Source of the DNA: Palaemon carinicauda
Taxonomy: Eukaryota; Arthropoda; Malacostraca; Decapoda; Palaemonidae
Reading direction: 5' to 3'
DNA length: 64,000 bases
Assembly: GCF_036898095.1 (NCBI RefSeq)
Contig: NC_090768.1
Coordinates: 54,178,434 to 54,242,433 of the forward strand
The translations under genes and the position numbers were made by a program. Shown here piece by piece: positions 51,572 through 62,700 of this stretch (positions are counted from its first letter, which is position 1; every line of letters starts with the position of its first letter). The notes under the pieces were generated by a model. It worked only from the letters and a program-made list of their open reading frames with translations. It did not search any database and was not told the origin of the DNA.

Positions 51572-52030
51572 ATCATCATCTCCTTCTACGCCTACTGACG
51601 CAAAGGGCCTCGATTAGATTTTGCCAGTCGTCTCTATATTGAACTTTTGAATCAGTACTTCTACATTCTTCATCTCCCGCTTAAAGGTTTAAAGGCCGCT
51701 CATGAATGGCAGAGTCATGGGACAGTAACATTGCCCTGTCAAGCAGGACAATGCCCAAGAAACTGACCATCTAAACATATGATTAGCCTTCTCCACCCAA
51801 GCAAGGACCAAGGAGGACCAGGCAATGGCTGCTGATGATTCAGCACATAGACCTATAGGCTCCCCCAAAACCCCCATCCTTAGCTCACAAGGATGGTGAG
51901 GTTTGAGCGACCAAAGAAACTAACGAGTTTGAGCGGGACTCGAACCCCAGTCTGGCGATTACCAGTCAGGGACGTTACTACATCGGCCACCACAACCACT
52001 TCACACTTCATAGTCCTAAGCTGTGTAGAT
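51572..52030 (-). repeat. Second LINE family fragment split by a SINE
   Basis: 51572-51680 and 51999-52030 together match the continuous stretch at 33411-33560 (ACGCAAAGGGCCTC, CACTTCATAGTCC). The SINE at 51681-51998 separates them. Confidence 0.75.
51681..51998 (-). mobile_element. tRNA-derived SINE
   Basis: On the minus strand the head carries a B-box GGGTTCGAGTCCCGC (51932-51946) and an A-box-like TGGCCGATGTAGT upstream (around 51977-51989), about 40 bp apart as in tRNA promoters. The body (GTCCTGCTTGACAGGGCAAT and others) recurs without the head at 58929-59377. About 318 bp, inserted in a LINE fragment. The parent tRNA is not identified. Confidence 0.78.
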
Positions 52031-52082
52031 AAACAAACTAAATTCTCGCTCTGTTCTTAACTCTTCCTGCAATATTTTCTTT

Positions 52083-52122
<40 letters not shown>

Positions 52123-52429
52123 TCCGTCTTTATTTCCATCAGATCACCTTGCCATTCAACTCCCCAACAATCGCCATAACACGCCCATTCCATCAACTTC
52201 CCATTCCATTTTCAATCGACTCCAATTTAATTTTCTTTCCTCATCTTCTTTTACTACCGCCAATGTTGAAATTCTCCACCGTCATTTTTCATACATTTCC
52301 AGACTTTCTTTTTTATATATATTAAATACGTACATTATTGCTGTCTTACACAGATTCACGTGGTCAAATATATATCTCCCCCGGCATATTTCGAAATTAT
52401 ATATAAAAAATGTCAATGCATACACACAT

Positions 52430-52461
<32 letters not shown>

Positions 52462-53060
52462 TTATATATATATATATATATATATACATACATGCGCATA
52501 CACACACACACAAATATATACAATTCATATATAAACAAATACATATATAATCACATTAACCATAGATATAAATTTTAAACAATATACTGCTATAAAAATT
52601 ATATATACATATATATATATATATATATACATACATAATTTATATATATAATATATATATATAAATAATAGCATCACGACCTGAAAAAAATTCTAGCAAC
52701 ATGACACCAAAATAATTCTCTAAAAAACAATAATAAAAAAAAATCAAAATCAACACGACCATGTAAACAACGGATGGCATAAACGCCCAAAACCGTAATG
52801 TTAAATTGCTTTTGAATTAAATGAGGCGTATCACTAATGAACGCCGATCTACGCAATGGCGTAATGAATGTCATCAATACTTCCCTTGATGATTGATGAA
52901 CGCCATCCATTAAAAGGTACGCATTATACGCATTATGTAGGACAACTGGGAGCGTATGATTAAAGCATTGTTATCGAACGCAAACACTTTTAAACGTCCC
53001 GGGTTGCAATTAGCAGTTTACATTAAATGGTGCAATGTCGTTTCCAATTGTCTTCGATTA
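52031..53060. other. Intron sequence with poly-A and (TA)/(CA) tracts
   Basis: A run at 52085-52119, TA/CA tracts at 52425-52520 and 52600-52670. No exon-like segment. Confidence 0.55.
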
Positions 53061-53067
53061 ACCGAAT

Positions 53068-53069
<2 letters not shown>

Positions 53070-53116
<47 letters not shown>
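53070..53116. repeat. (GA)n microsatellite
   Basis: About 23 GA units. Confidence 0.96.
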
Positions 53117-53118
<2 letters not shown>

Positions 53119-53580
53119 TTTATTGTAATTATTCCCAAAAATCTTTTATTGTAATTATTCCAAAAAAAAATATTGTAATCATTTCAAAAATAAATTTAAT
53201 TGTTATTATTCTAAAGAAACTTTTGATGTAATTATTCCAAAAATAAACTTTTATTACAATTATTCCCCAAAACCTTTTATTGTAATTATTCCCCAAAAAC
53301 TTTTATTGTAATTATTCCCCAAAAAACTTTTATTGTAATCATTTTGCGAAAAAACTTTTATTTTAATTATTCCCAAAAACATTTAATTGTAATCATTCCC
53401 ATAGAAACTTATTATAATTATTCCCAAAAGACTTTTATTGTAATTATTCCCCCAAAACTTTTATTGTCATTATCCCCAGGAAAACCTATATTGTAATTAT
53501 TAAAAACACTTGTGCTGTTATCATTCAAATTTTTTTATTGTAATCACTCCAAATTTTTTTTACAGTATTAATTCCCCAAA
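53117..53580. repeat. Tandem repeat, about 32-bp unit
   Basis: About 14 degenerate copies of CTTTTATTGTAATTATTCCC plus AAAAA between the (GA)n tract and the loop A exon. Confidence 0.85.
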
Positions 53581-53639
53581 AATAATTTCCGTTGTGAAAA
53601 TATAAATAACTTTGGTGCATAATAGCAATCAACTATCAA

Positions 53640-53683
<44 letters not shown>

Positions 53684-53721
53684 GGTATTTGAGAAGAAAT
53701 TCTTTCACCTGATATTATTGG

Positions 53722-53756
<35 letters not shown>

Positions 53757-53793
53757 GGTATTAGAGAAGAAATTCTTTCACCTGATAATATTG

Positions 53794-53831
<38 letters not shown>
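53640..53831. repeat. Three (CT)n tracts separated by a duplicated spacer
   Basis: (CT)n at 53643-53680, 53726-53754 and 53796-53831, with the spacer CACGGTATTTGAGAAGAAAT...CACCTGATA present twice. The unit spacer-plus-CT was duplicated next to the donor of the 53850-53959 exon. Confidence 0.9.
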
Positions 53832-53832
<1 letters not shown>

Positions 53833-53849
53833 GCCTTTTTGAAACTCAC

Positions 53850-53959
53850 TTGTTATAGAGCACGATATCAGGTCTCCATATATGATCTGAAGGTACGTGC
53901 AGCATCTGTACGCCCCCGTACTCTTCGGGTTCCCATTGTAGTTTGTAGTCGTACCAAAA
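53850..53959 (-). CDS. nAChRalpha: nAChR alpha exon: loop A region (110 bp)
   Basis: The translation reads FWYDYKLQW, then a YGGV segment, [15 protein letters not shown] and the first two bases of the next Asn codon. [13 protein letters not shown] is the loop A signature of the extracellular acetylcholine-binding domain. The length is 110 bp, a size shared by the equivalent exon in many nAChR genes. The acceptor is TTTGATTTCAG and the donor GTGAGT at 53849. A (CT)n tract ends about 18 bp beyond the donor. This is the most upstream exon I can identify; the exon carrying the preceding loop D tryptophan was not found between 53960 and 64000. Confidence 0.93.
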
Positions 53960-54059
53960 CTGAAATCAAAAGATTTAAAATTAGTTCAAATGAATATATC
54001 AACAATCGGTGTAAATACTAAGTGGAAAATAGCAGTAGATTGAATGAAAGTCAGACGCT

Positions 54060-54060
54060 A

Positions 54061-54099
<39 letters not shown>

Positions 54100-54327
54100 T
54101 GTATATATATGTATATATATATACATACATATATACAGATATATATACAGTATATATATATATATATATATACATACATATATATATATATATATATACA
54201 CATATTGCCGGTCATTATCAAACATATGACTAAGGGGAGGGGGGGTGGGAAGGGTCGAATCTCTGTGCGCTGTGCATATACTGTATATGTAAATAACTTT
54301 GTCATTTTTGACAGTTGGAGTATACTG

Positions 54328-54358
<31 letters not shown>

Positions 54359-54373
54359 TATATTATATATAAA

Positions 54374-54410
<37 letters not shown>

Positions 54411-54412
54411 TG
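54060..54412. repeat. (TA)n/(GTATAT)n microsatellites
   Basis: Tracts at 54060-54200 and 54329-54412 with a G-rich AGGGGAGGGGGGGTGGGAAG stretch between them at 54233. Confidence 0.92.
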
Positions 54413-54631
54413 CCACTGATGTAAGCATTCGAATGATAATTTTGTAGTTAAATTCTACGGGGGGTTCACAAGTTGGGAAAAATAATTTCTTGTTAATCTG
54501 TCCAATAGTGTATACATACACTACAGATGTGGATCTAATTGTTAAAATACACCTGCATTCCGAAACGAAAACCTGTATAGGATTAGCCTACTGTCATACT
54601 TAATTCTGACAGGATTAAAAATGAAACTGTA

Positions 54632-54931
54632 AGAGAGATTACTCGAGTGCCATTCGTGGATATCATGATGAGGGGTAGATGGAGATGGTTTGGGCATGCT
54701 CTTCCCACTCCCCAAGAGAGAATAGTTCACCAAACGTTTAACTGGGCTCCACAAGGCACTAGAAGAGTTGGAAGATCCAGGCCTACATGGCTGAGGACTA
54801 TGACGCTTGAAGGAGGAGATGATGAATGGAGAAGTATTGATTTAAAAGCTCAAGAGAGAGGCGAATGGCGAAATCTAACCGAGGCCCTTTGCGTCAATAA
54901 GCGTAGGTGATGATGATGATGATGAAAGAAT
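54632..54931 (+). pseudogene. Second LINE family: RT C-terminal fragment
   Basis: The frame reads MRGRWRWFGHALPTPQERI, NWAPQGTRRVGRSRPTWLRT and ERGEWRNLTEALCVN, then a stop and a (GATGAT)n 3' tail, which shows the element's 3' terminus. The longest and best kept member here. Confidence 0.83.
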
Positions 54932-55070
54932 TATATATAGAAAACGGGTGAGTAGGCACAATATAAGTCAAACTTGGTCCAACAAAATCTACTCTATTAA
55001 AAACGACACTCTATGAACTAGACCAAATTGATCAAAGCCTCGAAATAAAGGGAGTTTTGATGGGTTCAAT

Positions 55071-55074
<4 letters not shown>

Positions 55075-55125
<51 letters not shown>
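55075..55125. repeat. (GA)n microsatellite
   Basis: About 25 GA units. Confidence 0.96.
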
Positions 55126-55128
<3 letters not shown>

Positions 55129-55255
55129 AGCTATTCATTACTTGGACCGAATCCAATATAAAAAAAAATAAAGTTACAAAAGGTTTTATTGCGTGAAAAA
55201 GGAAGCAAGCAAAAGTTGACAATAAATTTTATCAAAATGTAAAATTGAATAATTG

Positions 55256-55410
55256 AAGATGACTACATGGCTGAAGACTATGAAGCGTGAAGTAGATGAT
55301 GATGAATGGAGAAGTATTGATTTAAAAGCTCAAGATAGACTACTGGCGAAATTTAACTGAGGCTCTTTGCGTCAACAGAAGTGGGAGGAGATGATGATGA
55401 AGATGACATT
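55256..55410 (+). repeat. Second LINE family: short 3' fragment
   Basis: Begins CTACATGGCTGAAGACTATG and ends in GATGATGATGAAGATGA; about 150 bp kept. Confidence 0.75.
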
Positions 55411-56497
55411 GTTGAACTATAGAAAATTAGGAAGTTGCTATTTACATTACATTGTTATAGATCCTTGAGTTGAATTCATTTTAATTTGGATATTGGAATT
55501 GTATTTTTTCTATCCAGAAAGATAAAATTATTTAATATCAAGTTTTTGAGACTAAATGATGTAACAAAAAAAAAAAAAAAAAAAAAAAAACAGGAAAAAC
55601 ATTGAGACAAAATTGATGGAACTATAAAAAAAAAACCGGAAAAAATAGTGTTCCCCAAATATATGCAAATTAGCACTTGGATAAATAACCCAAGTATATA
55701 AACCTAAGTCTGCGGGCAGGGGGCGTGGCTTGCAACTTCAAAACTATTAAAAGCAACAAAAATAAGACAAAGAATGATAAATCTCTCGACTGAAATCAAG
55801 CACAAAGTCACGGTTGTTGTTATCAACGGTCTTCAAGCACAACTGCCTTCGACGTATAAAGTTCTGTTATCTTTCGACTCCTAAAAATAGGACGATAGTT
55901 TCTCTCTTGACGACTCCTGAAAATTGCACGATAGTTCCTCGCTTGACAATGCGTTTCATCCTCTCTTTGAAGTTACAAATCCACTTTTACTGGTCATTTA
56001 TTTATTCTTTTAGTTGGTATCTTTACTTGTGTCCATCATTTTTTATTACCTTTCAATATTTCTTTATTGCTTTAACGTTTCCTTTGTTCGTTATCTGGTT
56101 TCTTTCACGCTAGCTTAATGAGGGCAATAAATATTGCAGCACAAAAGATAATTGTCAACAGACAAGTTAGTGATTATTTTCAATAAATATCACGATAATA
56201 ATGGTCAGTTCAAGACAGGTTTTGTTCTTTTCAGCATTTCTTGATTATGTGAGTTGAACTTTTCCATAAATTACTGGCTGGCAAGAATACAGACATACGT
56301 ACAAATACACAAGCAAAGATATAATTAGCATTAGGTGTAAAAGTACTTGTAAAAACAAGATTGTAACGCAATAGTATTTTCACGATATTTTTCGGTACAA
56401 AGCATATTTGTATGCTAAAAAGTAATTCAATGTATTCATTAACGTTCTAACGCTCAAATAAAATACTGAGTACAAGACACCAGCTTGTCCAAGCAGG

Positions 56498-56532
<35 letters not shown>

Positions 56533-56661
56533 GATTAATCATATAAAGCAATAATTTTTTTTTTACAGTAATTTATTGATACAAAACATCTCATATGCTA
56601 AAAAGTAATTCAACGTACTTACTAACGTTTTAACTCTAAAAAAAAAATAATACTACCCCGG
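55411..56661. other. No gene recognised
   Basis: A runs at 55565-55590 and 56498-56531. TTTTACAGTAATTTATTGAT...ATGCTAAAAAGTAATTCAA near 56560 repeats 56390-56435, a local duplication. A 99-codon frame at 55814 lacks any recognisable content. Confidence 0.45.
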
Positions 56662-56908
56662 TGTAGGGTGGATGGAGATAGTTTGGGGATGCTCTTTGCA
56701 CTCCCCAAGAGAGATTAGTTCACCAAACTTTCAACTGGATTCCACAATCACTAGAAGAATTGGAAGACCCAGGCCTACATGGGTGAGATCTATGAAGCGT
56801 GAAGTAGATGATGAATGGAGAAGTATTGATTTAAAAGCTCAAGATAGAGATGACTGGGGAAATCTAACCGAGGATCTTTGTGTCAATAGGCGTAGGAGAT
56901 GACGATGA
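56662..56908 (+). pseudogene. Second LINE family: RT C-terminal fragment
   Basis: Reads RRIGRPRPTWVRSMKREVDD and DRDDWGNLTEDLCVNRRRR; upstream part frameshifted. Confidence 0.78.
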
Positions 56909-57239
56909 GACACCAGCTTACCAAATCAGGTAAAATTTGTTAAAAAATTACGATAAAATACCCTTGGAAATGCATTTTCAGGCAAGAGAAGCCATGCACA
57001 AATCGATAAAAGAAACAATAAAACTGCGAAGGCTCCCAAAAGGACACTTTTCGTCCTTTGTAATATTCAATAGGTGAGCGAGTCGTCAAACAATTCTTTC
57101 GCAGTAAAAAAAAAACCACTTTGCTGACAACGTGAACACGGACCAAACGTTGCAGAACCATGAAAGCATTTTTTGGTGTTCTTTCAAAAGTTTCTTCGGT
57201 TTCTAAATAAAAGTTTATAGCAATCGTACAAAAGAAGGG

Positions 57240-57529
57240 TGATTTTTCCAAACGCTGAGAGACTCTTTAGCTATGGTAAGTAGCTCTTCTATAGGAGGAC
57301 ACTCCAAAATCCTACCATTGTTCTCTAGTTTTTGGGTAGTGCCATAGCCTCTCTGCCATGGTATTCCACTGTCTTGGGATAGAGTTCTCTTGCTTGAGGG
57401 TACACTCAGGCACACTATTATATCTGTTACCTTATTTCCTTTCCTCACTGGGCTAGGTTTCCTGTTGGAGCCCTGGGCTTGTATCATCCTGCTTTTCCAA
57501 CTAGGGTTGTAGTTTAGCTAGTAATACAT

Positions 57530-57530
<1 letters not shown>
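57240..57530 (+). mobile_element. LINE-derived non-autonomous element
   Basis: Plus-oriented: LINE 5'-UTR part (TAGTTTTTGGGTAGTGCCAT, CACTGTCTTGGGATAGAG) fused near 57420 to the LINE 3' end (CCTGTTGGAGCCCTGGGCTT, TTCCAACTAGGGTTGTAG). Same junction as at 41140-41700. Confidence 0.77.
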
Positions 57531-57562
<32 letters not shown>

Positions 57563-57600
57563 TTATATATATATATATATACACACATAATATATATATG

Positions 57601-57668
<68 letters not shown>

Positions 57669-57785
57669 CTTGGAGGATGAAGGGCTAACAGCTTTCCTCC
57701 TGATATTTTGCACCAAGAACAATAGGTAGAAAAGTATTATAGTGAATACACACAGATATATATATATATATATATAGATATATAA
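57531..57785. repeat. (TA)n/(CA)n microsatellites
   Basis: TA and CA tracts to 57668 and 57755-57785, apparently grown from the tail of the preceding LINE derivative. Confidence 0.9.
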
Positions 57786-58132
57786 AAAAATAGATATACA
57801 CGTCAGCGTTTATGAGTTATATACTTATGATAAAAAAGTGTTTATCAATAAAACGACGCTTTGAAAACACATTAAAAAATAAAATAAAATTAATGCACCA
57901 AACGTTGAACTTGCAATCAGTCTTCGAGAAAACGATCAACACAACTGGTTTATAAAGAGATCATTAAAACATAATGAAGTTAATAAGGCTTCATGGCACT
58001 GTGCAACGGCTATTAAGGCCAAACGAAGCCAATAACCCTTGGCAACACTGCTGACTTCTGGCGAAATAAGCAATTTCCCTCTTCCCTAAAGGCGAAGAAC
58101 TCATTAACTGATGTGAATGTAAAGTATATAAT
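57786..58132. other. No gene recognised
   Basis: AT-rich; no repeat family or coding signature. Confidence 0.45.
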
Positions 58133-58152
58133 GTTATTATTATTATTATTAC

Positions 58153-58195
<43 letters not shown>

Positions 58196-58568
58196 GTTGT
58201 TGTTGTTGTTACTATTATCATTATCATTATTAATATTATTATTATTATCATTACCATTATTATCATTATTATTATTATATTATTACTAGCTAAGCTACAA
58301 CCCTAGACGGAAAAGCAAGATGCTATAAGTCTAAGGGCTCCAATAGGGAAAAATAGCCTAGTGAGGAAAGGAAATAAGGAAATAAATAAACGATATGAGA
58401 AAAAAACCCACAAAATAAAAAAAAAAAACAGTAACATCAAAACAGATAGGCCTATGTCATATAAACTATAAAAAGGGACTTACATCAGCCTGTTCAACAT
58501 CAAAACATTTGCCTCAAATTTGAACTTTTGAAGTTCTACCGATTCAAATACCTGACTAGGAAGATATA
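58133..58568 (-). repeat. LINE 3' fragment with long (ATT)n tail
   Basis: (ATT)n/(GTT)n tail at 58133-58275, then LINE 3' end and 3' UTR up to the GAACTTTTGAAGTTCTACCG motif that corresponds to the ORF end near 3440. The longest of the 5'-truncated copies. Confidence 0.85.
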
Positions 58569-58928
58569 ATAGGTTAATTCTGTTTTCTGCAATTAATTAA
58601 GAAAGGGGCTCAATTTTAGCTGACGTGTTTGCTTTCGTTGGTACGCATGTTGTTGAAAAAAACGTAATTTCAATCGGAAATTTTCCGTAAAAATATACTG
58701 TTCTCAGCCGTATATCAGTAAAATACAGGAGACCGTAATTTTTACCCTACTTTGTTGTTATCTTTTACAGGTTGGTGGCCGTAATATCACTCCTTTACGT
58801 CAATATATCCGTTTTTAAAACAGTATATGCCTGGCAACATTTATTCCATGATTTCTACTGTTTTCAAGGCAAATTTATAAGTGTAAGTTATAGAGTGTGG
58901 TTAGGGAAATAATGTACTTGTTTCCATA
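58569..58928. other. No gene recognised
   Basis: Contains CCGTAATATCAC...CGTCAATATATCCGTTTTTA, which may be a dispersed repeat, but no second copy is in the window. Confidence 0.4.
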
Positions 58929-59377
58929 AAGGTTTAAAGGTCACTCATGTATGGAAGAGGCAAGGGACAGTGACAATGATCTGGCAGGACAATGCCCTAG
59001 ACTGACCACGAATGTATATGATCAAGGAAATGATCCAGCAGGACAATGTCCTAGAGACTGACCATATATACTCGTACATATGATCAGGCCCCATGCCCCT
59101 CTCCGTCAAGACAGGACCAGGGAGGGTCAGGCAATGGCTGCTGACGACTCGGCAGTTATACCTATAGACTCCCATAAAACACCCATCCTTAGCTCACAAG
59201 GATGGTGAGGTTGTAGATACTCCCCTAGAGACTGGCCATATATACATATGATCAGTGTCCAAGCCCCCATCCTCCACCCAAGCTAGGACCAGGGAGGGCC
59301 AGGTAAAGGTTGCTGATGACTCAGCAGGTAGATCTGCTTGGCTTCCCAAAACCCCTAATCCCTAGCTCTCAAGAATG
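58929..59377 (-). repeat. Two tandem headless SINE bodies
   Basis: 58929-59215 and 59205-59377 both match the body of the SINE at 51681-51998 (GGCAATGGCTGCTGA, TTAGCTCACAAGGATGGTGA) but lack the tRNA-like head. An extra internal duplication of GACAATG(C/T)CCTAGA is present. Confidence 0.75.
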
Positions 59378-59855
59378 GCTGGAGTCACACTAGGCTTTGT
59401 CTTCGCCAGCAGCAAGCTGTTGCTACTGAAAATGGGAAACCGGTAGCTTGTTGCTCGAGATATTGGCTTCCCGACTGGACGGGAAGCAGCGAGCACAAAC
59501 CGCGAGCATGACTTTGGATATAAACAAACAAGATGGCTGCTACAAATGGGATGAGCTCTTGCTTGGCAATCTTGGGCCTAACCAGCCTCAAAAGATACTA
59601 AAAATCTGCTTTGCTGATCCTGTGGTAGTTGTAGAATTCATCAAATCACGTAATATTCCGAGAATACATATAATTACATCCAGAATATTCCTGCCCGCCA
59701 TGATGATGTCAGCTGATCAGTTTTGTTTACATTTTTTTCCCTATTTGCTCCTCAAACTGCGATATCGTACTGCGAGTCTACAACACTTTCGCTCGCGAGT
59801 ATCGCCTAGAGGTTAGCGAAAACCTCGAGCGAGAAATGAGTAGTGTGATTCCAGC
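59378..59855. mobile_element. Short DNA transposon with 15-bp terminal inverted repeats
   Basis: Ends are GCTGGAGTCACACTA and, inverted, GCTGGAATCACACTA. 478 bp, more GC-rich than its surroundings. An open 122-codon frame at 59448-59816 has no recognised domain. Superfamily not assigned; it interrupts SINE sequence. Confidence 0.6.
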
Positions 59856-60058
59856 ATAAAGGGAATAAAAGTGGAGGAGAGGATGAGAAATAAATCAGGT
59901 CTAATCTAATATTTACCCAACGTTGTGTCCCAAATAGGTACTAAAGATGTCAACGAAACAGAATCGGATGCACAAATGACCCATTTCAAAAGATTTATTC
60001 TCAGAGTTTAGAATTTGCAAAATAGTTGGATTTCCTTCTTCGTGGATATATATCATGT

Positions 60059-60099
<41 letters not shown>

Positions 60100-60224
60100 C
60101 TGGGTTCAAAGAAGACGACGGGGCTGGCGATCTCACACCTCAAGATTTAATGAATGACAGGAAGATGAATTGTTCTGGAGTCTTCTCCTTCATTGGAGGA
60201 AATGTGTATAGTGATCATATACAT
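59856..60224. other. No gene recognised; (CT)n at 60061-60097
   Basis: Apart from the (CT)n tract, no repeat or coding signature. Confidence 0.5.
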
Positions 60225-60229
60225 ATATA

Positions 60230-60281
<52 letters not shown>

Positions 60282-60348
60282 GTATGTATCGTATATATAT
60301 ATATATACACATATATATATAGATATATATATATATATATATATATAA
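60225..60348. repeat. (TA)n microsatellite
   Basis: Interrupted TA tract of about 120 bp. Confidence 0.93.
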
Positions 60349-60918
60349 TCCTACTTGTGTCAGAGTTAAAGAAACACTCCCCTAACAAAAAAAAACAAAA
60401 AAAAAAAAAACAAAAATGTTACAAACATAGTACACAAACAAAAACAAAATGAAACGTTACGAAATAAACTTATATTAAAAAAAAAAGTTGTCGACAGTGG
60501 AAGACAGGACACAAAGGGCCAAAAACACTCGAAAGTGTCAGGTGTGTCGGAAACGTCACGTGGATTCAGGACACGATGGAACACGTCAGCAATAATGCCA
60601 GGTCCCGGAACACAAGGAGGGGGAGGAGGGGGGAGGGGGGGAGTCTTCTCCTCTCGAATACTATCGACTTTTGACAACTTGCAAAAGTTTTATCTTGTTG
60701 CAGAGTTCAAGTACAAACTTGGGGAGGAGGACGAGTTGAGGAGGGATATAATTAAAAAGTCGGTGGAGGGCTGTGGGATGGTATGAGAGGGTGAATTCGT
60801 TATTTAAAAAAAAAAATTATATAGGCATGGGAGAAAGAAAAATGGCTTGGTTTTAAATATGGGCATATCTAAGTTATAAAAAAGGTAAATAAAAAATATA
60901 GTATGCAATCAATCAACA

Positions 60919-60954
<36 letters not shown>

Positions 60955-61147
60955 AGGCAATTGTGATATTTCGGAAAGTAAAAGCATGGAAACTTACGGG
61001 ACAAAAACTTGATTCAAACGAGAAAAAAAAAAAAATCGAAAGGTTACTTATAAAAATTGACAAGATAATTCAGAACATTATGGGAATACAATTGACATCA
61101 TACAAAGAAAACTGAGAAATTTAAAAATGAACTGGGTAAAGTTACTT
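60349..61147. other. No gene recognised; G-rich and (GT)n tracts
   Basis: GGAGGGGGAGGAGGGGGGAG at about 60616 and (GT)n at 60919-60950; open frames here are low-complexity. Confidence 0.5.
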
Positions 61148-61392
61148 AAGAGGATACTCAAGTGCCATATGTGTATAAGATCATGGGGAGGGGTAGATGG
61201 AGAGGGTTTGGGCATACTCTTCGCACTCCCCAAGAGTGATTAGTTCACCAAACTTTCAAATGGGCTCCAAGGCACTAGAAGAGTTGGAAGACCCAGGCCT
61301 ACATGGCTGAGGACTATGAAGAATGAGGTAGGATATGATGAATGAAGTATTGAATTAAAAGCTGAAGATAGACGACTGGCGAAATATGATGG
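61148..61392 (+). pseudogene. Second LINE family: RT C-terminal fragment
   Basis: Nucleotide match to the other members (GGTTTGGGCATACTCTTCGC, AGGCCTACATGGCTGAGGAC), frame broken by small deletions. Confidence 0.75.
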
Positions 61393-61709
61393 AAGGAAAA
61401 GCAAAATTTAAATGTAAAAAGTTAAGCGACTGGAATCAAAGAAAAGCCTTGCTCTTCAATACATTTAACCGACACCAAATGTAGCATTTGTGGAAGAAAA
61501 CTTATAAATCCAATTCTAAGACATACAATAAATAACAGAACGCAATGTTGACTGTCACAACTTAAACTTTATGCAGCTAAATTTCCATAACTTTTCCAAC
61601 CGGATATCGGAAGAACATTTGAAATAAAGTATGTAAAACCGTTCCATTGATATTACATTGGGAGAATGTTCCTATAGGGGTTTCTAAAGGAGTGTGGAAG
61701 TCTTTTATT

Positions 61710-61761
<52 letters not shown>

Positions 61762-61855
61762 CACAAACATATACTGTATACATTTTGGTCTTATTAGGAT
61801 AAATATATCGAAAGATCAGAAATATAAAAATTAAAGAATGTGCTTTCTATCCACC

Positions 61856-61898
<43 letters not shown>

Positions 61899-61921
61899 AT
61901 ATATATATATATATACTCTAC

Positions 61922-61972
<51 letters not shown>

Positions 61973-62165
61973 CATATATATAGATAGATAGATAAATAGA
62001 TTATATAATTATATATAGGTATATGTACATGTATATAATAATATTGATTGTTATTTACGTATACACACACACACACATAGATATATATATATATATATAT
62101 AAATATACACATATATATATATATATATATATATACAGTATATATATATATATATATAATTTATA
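61393..62165. other. No gene recognised; (CT)n and (TA)n tracts
   Basis: (CT)n at 61714-61758 and 61860-61898, TA/CA tracts at 61898-62160. Confidence 0.55.
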
Positions 62166-62469
62166 TATATTTAATGCCTAAAAATAGAAGACCAGCCACC
62201 ACCCCATAAGACTTGAACAAATATACTGTTTCGCTTCGACAACAAAGACTCCGTAAATCCCCTGTATGAAGAACAATGCACCAAAAGGACTTAGAGCAAC
62301 GATGTGGACAATGACTAAATACCTTCCCTCAGTAAAACCTTTACTTAAGCAGCAGCTGGAGAAATCTCTTCTGGGAAAATATCAAGGTTATAAAATTTAA
62401 TATTTATTTAATTTACAATATTTTTTATCTTATAAGGAATAGGTTTTATCTTGATAATTTCTCTTCCTC

Positions 62470-62700
62470 TTGTTATTTTGAAGTTTTTATCCTCCTGTTA
62501 TTTTCCAATTTTTGTAGTTTATATGTGAAAGATTTATTTTAATGTTATTGCTCTTGAACTTCTCTTTTATTTTTTCCTTATTTCTTTCCTCACTGGGCTA
62601 TTTTCCCTATTGGTGCCCTTGGGCTTATAGCATTCGGATTTTCCAACTAGAGTTGTAGCTTACCAAGTAATGATAATAATAATAATGATTATAATAATAA
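62470..62700 (+). repeat. LINE 3' fragment with (AAT)n tail
   Basis: CACTGGGCTATTTTCCCTAT, GGGCTTATAGCATTCGG and CCAACTAGAGTTGTAGCTTA followed by AATAATAAT; upstream 3' UTR similarity to 49830-49930. Confidence 0.82.
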
